Shown: positions 34,184 through 47,885 of the stretch, piece after piece
How positions within the stretch are numbered: the first letter of the stretch is position 1
Layout of the letters: each line of letters opens with the position of its first letter
Assembly: GCA_907164885.2 (NCBI GenBank)
Contig: OU015490.1
Coordinates: 13,958,495 to 14,022,494, forward strand
DNA from: Dolomedes plantarius
Taxonomy: Eukaryota; Arthropoda; Arachnida; Araneae; Dolomedidae
Direction of reading: 5' to 3'
Length of the DNA stretch: 64,000 nt
Notes under the pieces: generated by a model
Told to the model about the DNA's origin: nothing
What the model saw: only the letters and a program-made list of their open reading frames with translations
Database searches by the model: none
Translations under genes and position numbers: made by a program

Positions 34184-35357
34184 TGTACAGGTAAATTCGT
34201 TAGAAAGGTAAAGGTGCCATACCTGTACATGCATTTACCTGTATACCATACCTTACATGCACATACCATGCGTTTACCTGTACACCCGTAAAGATATGGC
34301 ACAATTGTTATTTAAAACAGTTGTCATTCCTAAGAGGTTTGTCAGTTTTTAAACGCAACTATGGCTTTGTTCTGCGTTAGATAAAAATTAAGTCCTTTCA
34401 TAAGTTTAACGAATCGGCCTAAATGGACGTATCGGAGAAGACAACTTTCCTATTTCGCCTATTCCAGACTCCTGGAAACCGCAACTTCAAAATGACGAAT
34501 AGGGTGCAAACGATTTTTTTTATTACTTTTAATTTCCTACGCGAGCGACATTTAAGAGCCTCTCTTCTGGACGTTTAAACTCTTCCACATTTTTTTTCTT
34601 AGCATGTCGTTGCCATGACGATAACGGGCACTTTTCCAACATTCACTTTTAAAACCTATATCTTGCTCGAAAAATTTCGCTCCGACGGTCGTTAAAGGAA
34701 AAGTGTGGCTAAAAATTTTATGAGGGTTTGATAAAAGTTGCTTGCGGTCCAGACCTTTATGTCGACTCAAAATAATTTGAAAACAATATTCGAAATAATC
34801 TCTGTTTAAGAGAGTTATAAACGTAGTAGTGGAAATCAAAATTGAATCTTCCAAATTTTATGAGCTAAATTAGTGCAGTTGCGAAAAACGACACTGTTTT
34901 TATTTTATTTTGTGTGATAGCGTGTTTTCGAAAGACGGGGAATAATTTCCAAAGCACAGAGGACTTGAGTTGAGGTCATCTTTTGCTACTCGAGGGCTCT
35001 TTCGATCGGAACCTACAGTTTGAAGTCGAGTCCGAACGGCTGCAAACTGCATCATCTGGCCAAAGCATGGAAGAAAAATTATTTTAATTTTTTAGAATTA
35101 AAAGATAGTATTTTTTTTGTTGTTGTTAGTTTTGAACAGACATTATCAATATGCGGAAGTTAGTTTCAGAGGTAGAATACTATGGATAACTACACCCTGG
35201 CACTGAACAATCCTAAACACGCCTGGAGAAAATTACGAACGACAGCTATTAGGCACAATCAAGAATGTAAACAAAAGAAAATACAGTTTGCCAGTGGAAG
35301 CCACCACCAAGAAAATCGCACTCAAGCGAGGCACTCCCAATGGGCATACGTGTGCAC

Positions 35358-35399
35358 ACACAAACAAACAAACAAACAAACAAACAAACACAAACACAA

Positions 35400-35437
<38 letters not shown>

Positions 35438-35442
35438 TCAAA

Positions 35443-35486
<44 letters not shown>

Positions 35487-35489
35487 ATA
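35358..35489. repeat. (CAAA)n(AC)n(TA)n(TG)n microsatellite
   Basis: Compound tract directly abutting the left end of the next element. Confidence 0.95.
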
Positions 35490-36254
35490 CTGTCCGACCA
35501 CAGTACGAAGAACCACGGTTGGGATAGTGCCAAGACGATTCTATTCACGCTGTAGGAACGAAGTAGGCTGCTTAGGAAGGAGGGGGAAAAGTCTCGTATT
35601 CTCTCGACATTCTTTAGAATGAGTTACTAACTGCGCTTGCTTGCTTTTTCCTCGTCTGTTATTTTGATTATTATATTAAATTAATGCATCCTTTACCCAA
35701 AACGACTGCTCGGAATAAGCCATTCCGTAGTGATTGTAAACGTATAATACACAATGTAATTAAATTGTGTGATAAAGAAGCACTAGAAGGAAATGTTATT
35801 GTTGCACTTTTCGCAATCCCTAAAGAGAGCTAGTGAAATGACCGGGATATCAATGTCCAGAGTAAAAAGAATACGCAGAGAAGCAAAGGGTGAAGAAACT
35901 CCAAAATTTGAATCTCCGAGGAAACGTCAGAAAAAAAGAACCACCGAAAACGTAGCTTTAGATAATTTTCATTTTGATGTAATCCGAAAATATCCACTCC
36001 CATAACACTCCTATTTTTTAAATAGATTTGCTTCTTTTGTTTATTATTTTGAAATTATTATTCACATATTCGTTCAAAAATAAAGTTTTAAAAAATAACT
36101 TTAAAATTGCGAACAAAAATCAGTCTGAAATACATTCCGTATTTCATAAACAAACACATCCGAAAATATGACGTTTTCCCCTATTTCTAAGTAGACTAGC
36201 TTTTCTCGCGCATGCGTAACAGCTTCCAGGGACCTTGCTTCCGTGGTCGGACAG
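35490..36254 (+). mobile_element. Tc1/mariner-superfamily element, internally deleted (765 bp)
   Basis: The ends 'ctgtccgaccac' are inverted (right end inward 'ctgtccgaccacggaagc') and TA flanks both sides. It encodes only the N-terminal part of a transposase. Confidence 0.8.
35684..36005 (+). pseudogene. Transposase N-terminal fragment
   Basis: The start MHPLPKTTARNKPF reads to a frameshift near 35810 and then continues as ASEMTGISMSRVKRIRREAK, a helix-turn-helix. A lysine/arginine-rich linker (SPRKRQKKR) and LDNFHFDVIRKYPLP follow. This matches the DNA-binding part of an IS630/Tc1-type transposase common in arthropods. The catalytic domain is absent. Confidence 0.65.
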
Positions 36255-36309
36255 TAATAAATTAAATATTATGCCCTAAAATTAAATATTAAATATTAAA
36301 TTAAATATT

Positions 36310-36560
36310 ATGGGTTTTTGCTGGAACACATCACCAAAGGTGTTTTCACTACAGTTCCTGTCATGTTGCATGTTAACAGCACAGTTAATCTCTGCTTGAC
36401 TTTTTTACTTCCTGCAGCAAATTCATTTTTAAACATCAAAGTATGTTCCGGAAGTGCTCGGTAAAATTTTCCAGTCTCATCTGACTTGAAAATTTGATCA
36501 GGCTGATAATCTTTGATCAGTTTAACCCATATTTCTTCGTTCCAGTTATCAGCAGCCTCG
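36310..36560 (-). pseudogene. Tigger transposase catalytic fragment
   Basis: On the minus strand it reads KDYQPDQIFKSDETGKFYRA, then LPEHTLMFKNEFAAGSKKVK and RLTVLLTCNMTGT. This is the first catalytic Asp block (DETG) of a Tigger transposase, with the Asp intact. Both sides are truncated and no TIR is visible. Confidence 0.75.
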
Positions 36561-36579
36561 TTATTCGCATCTTGATTCT

Positions 36580-37610
36580 AGCCGTGCAATTTTGGTCAAT
36601 AATGGTCGTGCACAAAGTTCAAGGAAATTCGCACCTCTTCCTCGTGCAAAGCGGTATCGAGCTCAGATAACGTGCATAGAAGAGAAAATTGAGCACGGAC
36701 TTTGCTCTCTAAAGCTCAATGATGTTGAGATCAGGGAACTGAGCACATCACGTGAGATGTTGCACTTCATCCTCATGCTCATCTAACGATATTTGAACAC
36801 AGCAATCCCAGTGAACAAGGGCGTTGTCATCTTGGAACACGGGACGTTCTTTCGGAAACAGAATCTGAAGCATAGGGTGGAAATGATCTGCGAGAATACT
36901 GCGATAACGCTCGCCTGCGATCTTCCCCCTCAGGACTACGAGTGTCCCCAAGCCTCGCTAAGATAACGCGAACCACACCATCACAGAGCCCCCTCAACGC
37001 TTCACGGTAGGAACCAGACAGTCAACATGGAATGCTTCTGTCGGTGTTCGCAAGACGAACTCGCGCCCGGTATTCTGAAATAATATAAATGTGGATTCGT
37101 CAGACAAGATGACCCGTTTCCATTGCTGCTGTGTTCAGTTTCGGTGGTATAGGCACCACTGTCGTCGCCTGATACCATTCCGAGGCAACACTAACGGTTT
37201 TGGAAGAGCCACTCTGCCATGAATGTTCGCAGCATGCAGCTCCCGTTCAATAGTTTTGGTGGATACGGGGTTCTAGCGATGGGTGTTCATCTCGGAGGTT
37301 ATGTGCGGCAGTGTAGTCTTCCGTTTTCGGGCGACTATCCTCTACAACATTCGTCTGTCCTGGTCAGTCAACTTCGACATTCGTCCACTGTTCTGCGTCG
37401 CCGAGGACACCTTTCCCATGTATGTGTAGGCAGTCACACAAGGCTTGTATAACCCTTGACTCAGTGGTCCTTGAAACTTTCCCGAGGTTGGCTGTTCTCG
37501 ACACGGACGCTCGAGCGAGGCGAGCTCCAATAATGATGCCTCTTCGCACGTCTGACAGGTCGGACATAATGGCCCTTTGTTGGGAACTGAATTTCCTCAT
37601 ACAATTGTCA
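36580..37610 (-). pseudogene. Tc1-like transposase, decayed
   Basis: The N-terminus (37600-37364) has the helix-turn-helix LSDVRRGIIIGARLARASVS. Then comes VILSDESTF with the first catalytic Asp (about 37120), VMVWFALS, FQDDNALVHWDC with the second, and PDLNIIEL with the third acidic residue near 36730. Several frameshifts and stops. Terminal repeats were not found. Confidence 0.75.
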
Positions 37611-37885
37611 CACCGGCAAATACTCGACTCATACGTTCCTTTTCGCTGCCACTAGATGGCAGACTGCTGCGACACGTGGCAGGGTTGTATTGGATGGTCG
37701 AAGTACGACACATTTCGGAATGGGTTGTTCCTATTATTTAGTCCAAATTATTTAGTCCTATACCTGTATATATATCTTGTTTGTTTATACATGCATGTAG
37801 GAAGAAATGTGCATGCAATTTTTTATAAATGAAGAAGGTATTATATTGGATAAAGATTTCAGATTTTATCTTCATGGGTAATCCG

Positions 37886-37888
<3 letters not shown>

Positions 37889-37943
<55 letters not shown>
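37889..37943. repeat. (TA)n microsatellite
   Basis: TA tract abutting family Z copy 1. Confidence 0.95.
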
Positions 37944-37946
<3 letters not shown>

Positions 37947-38917
37947 TAACCACCGCTTATAGTGATCAGTGGTTATAAGAATCAACCGTTTATAAGAATC
38001 AATTTCGCGAAAACAAAAACAAATGTGTTATTTCCATGTTAAAATTTTCGCTTTAAAGAATCAATCCACCGGTTTTAAGAATCAATTTACACTCTTCGCT
38101 TTCCTTTCATTTTTCCAAAAAAGCCACTTAAACCCTCAAAAGGCACGAAGTTCTTTCTTTTTTTTTTCTTTAAAGAAAGATTGATAAGATGTGGATGGAA
38201 TATAGTCGTAAAATTCATCCCTTTCTTTGTTAGATATAACATAATAGTTTCCCCATAAAGGCTTTAGCACAACACTGTCCTATTAGCTTGACACAGGGGC
38301 ATCTTTACCCGTCCGGGTTCGATTTCACTTTTCTCCACTGACAAACAAAAGTAGGGACTCTTTTTTCCCACTTCCCACATTCCGGTCGCGGCTTCCAGGA
38401 CCCTGAAACACATAAATCTTCGGCGAAGTGTCCACTATCACTTAAGCAAACATGACATTAGTAGATTCAGCACATTATCAAACCGTGAACCGTAAGCTAG
38501 AAGGTGAATCTTCGTCTGAGACTATTTATATTGAGAGAGGTATAAACAGCCTCCTGAAAACTTCATTACGTCAAACTACCACAGAAAACTTTTTCTTGCT
38601 CCCTTCCTTAACTGAAATGTTAAAACTGTTAAGCAGGTATGTTGTAACAAATATTGGATTTTTTTCTTCTCTCACTATAATCATGTGTATCTACTTATAG
38701 GTCTAGAAATTAAGTTGTATTTTTAAAATTATAAAAAATAATTTTAATAAAAGATAATTAAAGTAAATTAAAGAGTATTTTATGGTAAATTATCTAATAT
38801 ATGTATATATAGGTGTGTGTGTGCCTGTCCAAAAACCTAAATTTCGGCTATAAGAATCAACCGCTTATAAGAATAAAAAACAGTAATAACAAACGTGATT
38901 CTTATAAGCGTAAATCC

Positions 38918-38920
<3 letters not shown>
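37944..38920 (+). mobile_element. Tigger-type derivative, family Z copy 1 (977 bp)
   Basis: The ends 'cattaaccaccgcttata' and the inverse 'cagggatttacgcttataag' carry the 'ccgcttata' core. 'tataagaatcaaccg' is repeated subterminally at both ends. TA follows the right end. The same family occurs at 49749-50542, which lacks an internal segment of about 190 bp. Confidence 0.75.
38452..38700 (+). pseudogene. Tigger transposase C-terminal tail
   Basis: An 82-aa open frame whose middle, SLLKTSLRQTTTENFF, looks like the extreme C-terminus of Tigger/pogo transposases. QTTTENFF resembles a PCNA-interacting (PIP) box, with Thr at the hydrophobic position. The rest of the transposase is missing. Confidence 0.5.

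Positions 38921-38981
<61 letters not shown>
38921..38981. repeat. (TA)n microsatellite
   Basis: TA tract abutting family Z copy 1. The stretch 38982-39438 holds nothing recognised. Confidence 0.95.
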
Positions 38982-38983
<2 letters not shown>

Positions 38984-39438
38984 CGTGCCCAGAACATGCG
39001 AGTTTTTTTCTTCATGAACAATATTAAAAAAAAAGAAAAGTGACGAAAGTTATTTTGCAAGTTAATTTTAAAAAGTATACATAATTGTTTAGACATTAGA
39101 ACTTCATAAAAAAAATGGGAAACTCTGTACTGAAGAATCTAAGTCATTTCTTTAAAAGTTATGACAACTTTCTGTCCTAATATCATTTACTTTTTACATT
39201 CTAGTAATTTAAAATCACATCTGTACTGGCGCAATCAATTAATAGACTGTAGAATTAGCAATACATAAATAAACAAATAATTAAGCTTGCTGATAGCATT
39301 AATATTTAACTATTTTAGATTTTTGGCAAGATGGGATATCAATTCTCAAAACATTTCGGTATGTATGTAAAATGACACAGGCTTATAAAGGGTTATTAAT
39401 ATTAGGAATGCTATATATATATATTAGGAATCTATATA

Positions 39439-40851
39439 CACTCATGGACAAAAAAATTAGCGCACCAAGAAATAATTGCGGGATCGTAACGAAACTTGCA
39501 ATGAAGGTACATGTCGGGGAGATATGCAAATGATTAGAAATGCAGCGTGATTGCGCATTACGTATAGCCGGTAGAGGGCGTTGAACATCGTACTCTGTGG
39601 AGTATTGGACCCCCTCTAGTGCGAATGCACGATGCGATACGATCGGGCATTGAGTCATACAAGTTCTGTATGATGTCTTGAGATATTTCGTTCCATATTT
39701 GCTGTAACCTTGCCTCTAGTTCGTTCAAACTCGTGGGATGCCAAACTCGTCGTCCCAAATGATCCCAGATATGCTCGATTGGAGACAAATCTGGGGATCG
39801 GGCAGGTCAAGGAAGGGTAGTAACAGTGCGGAGACAGTCTTGTGACACCCTTGCCGTATGAGGCCGAGCATTGTCTTGTTGAAAAATGGCTCCTGGGAGC
39901 CGTTGCATGAGTGGTAACACATGTGGTTGCAGGATTTCATGAACATACCGCTGGGCTGTCATGGTGCCACGGAACAATACTAGGGGTGACCGTGTATTGT
40001 AGGCAATGGCACCCCATACCATCACACCAGCTGTGGGAGCGATGTGTCGCTGTACAGCAAAGGCAGGATTGAAGCGTTCACCACGGGCTCTCCACACACG
40101 CACACGATTGTCATCACTGCCGAGATTGAATCTGGATTCGTCGCTAAAGACGACCTGGTTCCATTCCGCTGCAGTCCAGTTTCCTCGTGCGCGGCAAAAC
40201 TCCAAACGGAGGCGTCGATGGGTGGGCGTCAAGGGCAGCACACGTAATGGGCGCCGCGATACCAACTGTCCTTCAGCCAGGCGCCTTCGTATGGTTCGAG
40301 AAGACACAGAGGCCCCTAGTGAAGGTGCTACATGTGCCTGGATGGCGGTCGATGAAGCAGTTGGCTGTACGCGTGCATTTCTTACGATGTGGCGGTCTTC
40401 TCGACGACTGGTCTGTCGAGGGCGTCCTGAGCCTGGTCTTCGTGTACATGACATCTCTCGGGTCCACTGGTCCCAACACCTCCTCACAACACAATCAGAG
40501 TGGCCTAATTGACGAGCTACTCGCCTAGCTGACCACCCAGCTTCCATCATCCCGACGATTCTCCCCCTCTCAAACTGCGACAACTGCTTATATTGTCTTC
40601 GAACACGGCGTAATGGCATGTCTATCTCAGCTCTTCCTTTGTAAATGATTCAGCACACTCAAACAAGCTTTGGTTACCTGTTTTATACTCCACAGTGTAC
40701 GATGTTCAACGCCCTCTACCGGCTATACGTAATGCACAATCACGCTGCATTTCTAATCATTTGCATATCTCCCCGACATGTACCTTCATTGCAAGTTTCG
40801 TTACGATCCCGCAATTATTTCTTGTTGGGCAAATTTTTTTGTCCATGAGTG
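39439..40851 (-). mobile_element. Tc1-like element with ~168-bp TIRs, nearly intact (1,413 bp)
   Basis: The left arm 39439-39606 and right arm 40685-40851 are inverted copies with about half a dozen differences, starting 'cactcatggacaaaaaaatt'. TA flanks both ends (39437-39438 and 40852-40853). It contains one almost uninterrupted transposase gene. This is the youngest-looking class II element in the window. Confidence 0.95.
39558..40619 (-). pseudogene. Tc1-like transposase, one nonsense codon
   Basis: 353 codons are open except for a single TGA at 39807-39809, where the family has Trp (xPWPARSPDL). The N-terminal helix-turn-helix pair contains LSQFERGRIVGMMEAGWSAR and RRVARQLGHSD, and SGRPRQTS is the GRPR-like linker. 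Catalytic residues lie in VVFSDESRFN, FQQDNARPHTA and LSPIEHIWD, so all three acidic residues are present. I count 32 residues between the second Asp and the Glu, against 34 in classical Tc1. The tail GGPILHRV overlaps the left TIR. A nearby intact copy elsewhere in the genome is likely. Confidence 0.9.
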
Positions 40852-40986
40852 TATATATATATTTATTTCAGGCAGTCTTTTCTAACGAAACTACCGCGGG
40901 TTATTAACGTAGGATTACTTATCACAGTTTACCTCTTTCTATAATTAATATATAGTTTCTATAATTAATATATTATTCTATATTAA

Positions 40987-41515
40987 TATATAGAATTGAT
41001 TTTAGTTTTATCATAATCCCCCCAAAACATTAAAATTAAAGTTAATTTTCGTATACGAAACTTCATTTCTAATTTATATGTGAATACCATTAAATGAAAC
41101 TTAATAACTAAAAAATGAATTAATATGAAAGATTTATTGAGTACTATATACTTTAAAAAAAACAATCCAGACAGTGGTTACAGTGATCACAGTTACATTC
41201 TTCTAAAAAATAACTACGAATATCTTGCTGAACAGCCAGTTTCGCGGAAAGTTCATCAAAGAAATGCTCGCATTTATTCAGTCCACTAAAAACTTTATTA
41301 GGGACATTTTCTGCGAATTGAAGTCCACGACGTATTGTTTCAAACGCCAAAAATTGGGAGATTTTATTCTAAAGGTGAAATAAATCTCCCAATATGTCGT
41401 GAAATTTTTTTCGATATATAGAAACAGTTTTTCTATGTAATGAACATGGAGATTTGCTAAGAGTTCGATATATAGAAAATTTCGATATGGGGAATTTCGA
41501 TATATGGAGGTTCGA

Positions 41516-41518
<3 letters not shown>
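40987..41518 (-). mobile_element. Tigger-type derivative, family W copy 1 (left-truncated)
   Basis: Homologous to 59680-60224. The right end 'ttcgatatatggaggttcga' + CTG is followed by TA. 'tcgatatatagaaa' repeats subterminally. It includes a transposase tail on the minus strand. The left TIR is missing. Confidence 0.8.
41153..41350 (-). pseudogene. Tigger transposase C-terminal tail (family W)
   Basis: A 65-aa open frame reading FETIRRGLQFAENVPNKVF and then CEHFFDELSAKLAVQQDIRS plus YF. The last segment, QQDIRSYF, fits the PIP-box pattern Q-x-x-I-x-x-Y-F. The same tail, with Leu for the first Gln, is in the copy at 59.9-60.0 kb. Confidence 0.65.

Positions 41519-41564
<46 letters not shown>
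41519..41564. repeat. (TA)n microsatellite
   Basis: TA tract exactly filling the gap between two transposon copies. Confidence 0.95.
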
Positions 41565-41567
<3 letters not shown>

Positions 41568-41737
41568 TGGAATCTCGATCGATCGTTTTCGGATCTATCG
41601 TTTTTCCGTATGTGTCGTTCATTTTATCCAGTCCCAACGATCCTATTGCTTTGTTATGTTTCCGCATTTATCGTTTTTCCGTGCTTATCGTTCAATTCAA
41701 TCGGTCCCTTGAAAAACGATAGATCGAGATTCCACTG
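41565..41737. mobile_element. Tigger-like MITE, family V copy 1 (173 bp)
   Basis: The ends 'cagtggaatctcgatc' are inverted and 'atcgtttttccg' repeats inside. TA precedes it. An identically sized copy lies inverted at 61102-61274. Non-coding. From 41738 to 42086 nothing is recognised. Confidence 0.85.
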
Positions 41738-42086
41738 CACATATATATATATATACATATATATTTGACGCATTTTGGTACTTTTCTGTTTAACTGTTTA
41801 CTACTGCTGGGTTTGGCCTGCTGCCAAAATTATAACTCCTGACGACGCTGAAATTTTGCTTTACGGAGGACCGTTATGGAGGAACGTAATCCTGCGTTAA
41901 AAAGTGAGGAAACACTGATTTTTAAAAAAATAATTTATCTTTCATAAGTACAGGTACTTGTAGAACGATTCAGTTATCACCGCTTAGCTCTTTGGTCAAA
42001 ACACAGTGAGAAATATGTCAAACGCGCTTGCAAAATTTCATTGAAATACCTGGGAAACTTTTTTAAAGAATGAGCTTTCTCGGGAA

Positions 42087-42518
42087 CAGATGTAGTATAG
42101 GCAACGGGCCATCGCCAATTTGGCGCCAAAATCCCGTTCGGAGACCTGTTAGGCTTAAACTGCGAAATGTAAACAATAAATTGGACAATAAACTTACTGC
42201 TGGCTTTATGAAACTCGTAGGAGCACACGGGATCTTCGCTTCTCTCAGATACCCTTGCTTCACTCCGTTACGCATCCGTCCAAAAACATTACAGAAAATC
42301 CCCAGCCGCTGGCTTCGCTACATACCGCTGGCTGTTGTACAGTAAAAAAAAGTTTCCGCTGGCTGTAGCGGTCAGTAAAACAAAGCTTATCGCAAAAAAA
42401 TTAAAAAAAAATACCACCCGATCTTAAAATCCTCCCTGCCAGAATATAAAAACCGCCAAACAACCATCAGATTTGGCGAAAAATCGCCCCTTGGCGTTCG
42501 TTGCGTATACTACATCTG
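42087..42518. mobile_element. MITE with 'cagatgtagtata' ends (432 bp)
   Basis: The left 'cagatgtagtataggcaacg' matches the inverted right end 'cagatgtagtatacgcaacg'. TA follows the right end. The interior carries 'ttggcgccaaaa'-like and 'tttggcgaaaaa' subterminal motifs. No open frame. From 42519 to 43513 nothing is recognised. Confidence 0.65.
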
Positions 42519-43513
42519 TACCCTTTCTCGTTTCCAAAAGTAACTGATTTCCTAGAAAACTGCATTTTCTAGGAAAAGGAGTTTTCTAGAAAATGCATTT
42601 TAATGTGTTACTTCCGGTCTTTTAATTTCGCTTTCGGTTTATTAAATTTGGCCATCAATTCTGGTCCAATGATCGTACGAATCAAAATAAAGAAATTTTA
42701 GAATTCTAAAAGGCTGGCTTTTGAAATAGAACAATAAAAATTATTTCGAAATGTTGCGCCAAAACAGACCAATTTATTGTAGACCTTAAAATTGCTAAAT
42801 ACACAAGAAATTAATCAAAATTAGCAACAACAAAAAAAAAGTTTGTTTTTAACCTAAATTCCTATACTTTGAGGAGATTATGTAAACAGGCAAAAATTTC
42901 AAGGAAATATGAGAAATATTTAAATATTATACTCATGGAAGAAAATAAATATAGTATATCCGGTATGCATTCTATAATTTTCAAGGTAGCTTCATCTAGT
43001 GGTTCCTAGAATATTTCATTACATTCTGATACTTCAAACTATTTTACATTAATAAAATCAAACGAATAACACAATCAAAAATGACAAGTCCATTTCTTCT
43101 TTCTCTGTGATCAAAATAAATTAAAAGTTATTCCGTTATTCACACTTTTCAACTGTCATACTCCGTTCATAATTTTGTTTAAAAAACACCATGGAACAAA
43201 CAGAATGAATCCTTCACATTCTGTGGAAAAAAAAAAAATATGCTGCCACTGATGATAACCGAAAAGAAAGATTCAAAACCATGGCAGACGATAATATCAA
43301 TCTCAGCTAAAAAACAAAAATTGCTTATTAAAGAATATCATCCATGACCATATTTAATTTCGTTCTAAATCTGTTTCCACGAATAGAACAAATATTCGCT
43401 ACACACTTTGTGCATGCAACATCTTACAAAAGTGGTTGATCACCTGTAGTTTAAGAAAATCGTGCCGGAAACCAAAATCTTGGGCTAATCTTGGGCTTTT
43501 TAATCATGGCATA

Positions 43514-43640
43514 TACGAAAATTTCGCCTTGCGAAAATGGCGTCATCGTGACGTATCCTAGTAAAATACATGAATTAGCATTATTGACGATTGAGACAAA
43601 CGTCACGATGATGTCATTGGCGCACGGTGGAATTTTCGTA
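43514..43640. repeat. Short inverted repeat, MITE-like (127 bp)
   Basis: The arms 'tacgaaaatttcgcc' and 'ggtggaattttcgta' pair, and 'cgtcatcgtgacgt' pairs with 'acgtcacgatgatg' nearer the centre. Target duplication not evident. From 43641 to 44706 I see only a CT-rich stretch (44310-44440) without a credible gene. Confidence 0.5.
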
Positions 43641-44703
43641 AGCCCATGTACTAATCTGAAACTGCAAAAACTGTTGACTAAAATAAAAATGATTTAAAAA
43701 ATATGAAACTATAATTATAATAACTATAATTATTATACAAGCATTATACAAGCATATATATAAACTATATTATTATTCAGGCATTTATTTAAAATATGCC
43801 TTTACATAGCGTTTTTTTTATTATGCCAGTCACTTTTTTAAAAAGAGAGAAAATTATCGCAGAAAAATTATCGGCCGCTATTGGGCCAGAGAATAAACTG
43901 ATCTGTAACAAATACGAAACATCTGTATGTGATATTATTTTGTATTATAAGCGATTGGCAACGATTAAATTCCGCCTGACAGAAACCCTGCTTTGAAGGG
44001 AGTCCATAAAAGGTCTTTAAGAAAGCCAAAACTATTAAGTCGATGAGGCGGAGCTTTAAAAAAATAACACGCCTTATCAAGATTTCCCAGTGACCGATTC
44101 CACCAAATTTGAGGCGGCATCAAATTCCTTTAAATGCTATAAAGTTTACCTTTTGCCAAGGAGTCAATAATAAAAAAAAATCCCCTAAAACGCAAGCAGA
44201 CGATAAAATTTCAAAGCTCGCACACTACCACTTCTAACACTCTGACGTTTCCCCCCAATGCCTTTCAATTTCGGGAAGTCAGCTCCCGTTTTGCAGCATC
44301 TTCTGGCGTTTCACTTTCTCTCTCTCTCTCCTCTATGCCTCTCTTCTCTGCCCCCTCCCCATCGCATCGATTTTTCGACTTCTTCCCGATCCATCCTCAC
44401 CCCCCCCCCTCAGTTTTCATTTTCTCCTCCCCCCCTAAGGCTCCGATATCTTACGAGCAGGTGTCAAGCGAAGTGAAGTGGCAAAATCCGTTTTCTTCCC
44501 TCGGCTGCCCCAACACAGGGGGGTGAGGGGGGAAGGGGGGAAACGGGAAAGACCCTCCCCACACACTTGACATGGACGTGCTCCGGGGTGTTGCGGAGGT
44601 GTTTATGCTCGGTTCGTCGTCCCAGTCAATCACACTTCGAAGCCTTTCTCCCGGCACGGAGCATGTCTTTTGAGTTGGTACGAAATTTTATGGCACGTGT
44701 ATA

Positions 44704-45739
<1,036 letters not shown>

Positions 45740-46945
45740 TATAACTAAGTACATTGTAAATAATTCAACAGAAAAATAAGATAGTATATAACAGGAAGAA
45801 GGCATTGACAGCCAAACAAAATACACAGAAATCCTGCACTTAGAGCTAAACGCACGATAAATGCAAGATTCTGTAGCAGTAAAAAAACTAAACCATATAA
45901 CAAGGCAACCGACTGGCCTCGTCATCAGGAGGCCTAACCGAATCATTTACCTCAAGGGGGAACTTTCTGAATAGGACTTCCAAATAGGACTTCCCATAGG
46001 ACTTCCTGCATGTCTAACCAAAAGACATCCCAAGGCACCGAAATCCCCATGGAAACAGATAGTCAAATCAATTGAAAATACAATCCTAAAATGAACACAA
46101 ATGAACAGAACAGAATTACAATGGAACACTCACCCTACACCGATGAATTGTGAAGTGACGGTTGTAACGAAAAGTCAACAATTTAATCTTGAGAATTGCA
46201 ACACCGCAGTAGAACAGCGGCGTCACACACAATTGAAATGCAAATTAATACGCATTGAAAGAAAATTTGAAACCAGAAAACCCTACCTTAATCGTCCTTA
46301 ATATACACCCGAGTCTAAATACCATTTTTTTTAATAATTTTAGATTACCAAAGTTTTTAGGGAAATTATTCTTGCAGAGGTTTTCCTCGAAATTATTACA
46401 CGCCTCCAAAAAATCATCACTGTTATTGTAAATGTTTTTTATTCTATACAGTTGCAAGTGAAAGATATTATAATAAATTTTATAGTTTAAATTGCTATGG
46501 AAATTAGTAAACGCAATTACCTCAAAGTTGAAATCTAATCTTTTATCCTATATCCCGATTTTTATTCCGCTATCTTGAATTTTTATTTTAATATCCAAAT
46601 AAGCTGCATAATGATTATCTTCATTAGTTTTGTTTAAAGATAACTCCTTTGGGTAGATTTGATTTAGAAATTCCCAATCGCTACAGTTCAAAATTATCAG
46701 GTCATCGATATACCTAAATCCGGTAACATTATTGGAGTTAAGAAATTTAGTTTCGTAAGAACGTAAGAAAATGTTTGCAAAGGCGCTAGAAAAGCTATTA
46801 CCCATTGGTATACCCTTTATCTGTTTAAAAAAATCCATACCCTTAAAGAGGTAGTTTTCAAAAATATTAAATTTACATAGTTCAATCCAATCGAATTTTG
46901 AGATTAAAGTATACTATCCAAGTAGGAATCATACATTTCTGAATA

Positions 46946-47885
46946 CAGTCGAACCTTGTTATAGCGAACCCGGTATATAACGAACTCCCGGATATAGTGA
47001 ACGAAAATTTTGATCCCGCCGTTTTCCTATTGTATTAAATGCTGATTTATCCTTTTATAGCGAACTTACGAAATCTTAAGAGTCAAATATAACGAACCTT
47101 TTTTCAGTCGACTACGGAATTTTTAAAAATTTTTAAACTTTTAAAGAATGAAGATACAACGAATGTTGAAGAAGCAAAGAATGTTGAAGAAGAAGATGAT
47201 GATGATTTACCTATCACAATGTGGATAGAAAAGCACAAAATTTCATCATTCGCAGATTGTGATATGCCATTGCTGGAAACATGTGATGATGAAGTCATTA
47301 CATGTGAAAATCCAACTGATGAAGACATTGTGGAAGAAATTAAAATGAATCATTCTGAAATCGAAGATTCTGCATCTGATGCTGATGAAGAGGAGCACAT
47401 GAATGACGAAATCCCCACCCTCTCGGATGCTACGGCAGCGATGAGTGTCATTAATAAGTTTTTTGTCTACAAAAACAGTGGATGAAAAGTGTTGGAGTCA
47501 TTTGATGTATTGGACAAAGAAATCCATAAAATGTTTTTGAAATCGGCATCACGTCAACAGAAGATTACCGATTATTTCTGTACCAAAACAGTAAGCAACA
47601 ATTTATGGCAAAATGAATTTATTTCCATTTGTCTTCATTTTTAATTAATTTAACTAGAATTGTGTCAATTTAATGCAATCGATTTTAGTCAATTTAATTT
47701 ATTAATGATAATTTTTAATAGATTTTATCATTTTTTATACATCATTATTGAATACACATAGCAACTAATGAGTTTTACATTTTGTAAACTCTAACATTTT
47801 TCTTAACGGTTCGGATATAGCGAACCACCGGATATAGCGAAAAAACCTTTGGTCCCTTGAAGTTCTTTATAACGGGGTTCGACTG
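46946..47885 (+). mobile_element. Tigger derivative (940 bp) inserted in the RT fragment
   Basis: The ends 'cagtcgaaccttgttata' and the inverse 'cagtcgaaccccgttata' are flanked by TA on both sides. 'atatagcgaac' repeats subterminally at both ends. It keeps only the C-terminal tail of its transposase. Confidence 0.9.
47219..47605 (+). pseudogene. Tigger transposase C-terminal tail with PIP box
   Basis: An acidic 88-aa frame (PTDEDIVEEIKMNHSEIEDS and so on) ends at a TGA at 47483-47485. The same frame continues with KVLESFDVLDKEIHKMFLKS and then RQQKITDYFCTKT. QQKITDYF fits the PCNA-interacting box Q-x-x-I-x-x-Y-F; pogo-type transposases are known to bind PCNA through such a motif. The DNA-binding and catalytic domains are gone. 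Confidence 0.7.

Noticed and set aside
34552..34854. 100-aa minus-strand open frame
   Set aside because: No recognisable domain, no repeat partner and AT-biased composition; not distinguishable from chance.
44250..44660. Overlapping 60-70 aa frames in a CT-rich stretch
   Set aside because: Composition bias (Pro/Ser/Phe or Gly/Glu on the opposite strand) explains the openness; no motif or splice context.
45905..45935. Possible hammerhead core (cctgatgacgagg on the minus strand) near the RT fragment
   Set aside because: No GAAAC block follows at the right distance, although Penelope-like elements often carry such ribozymes.
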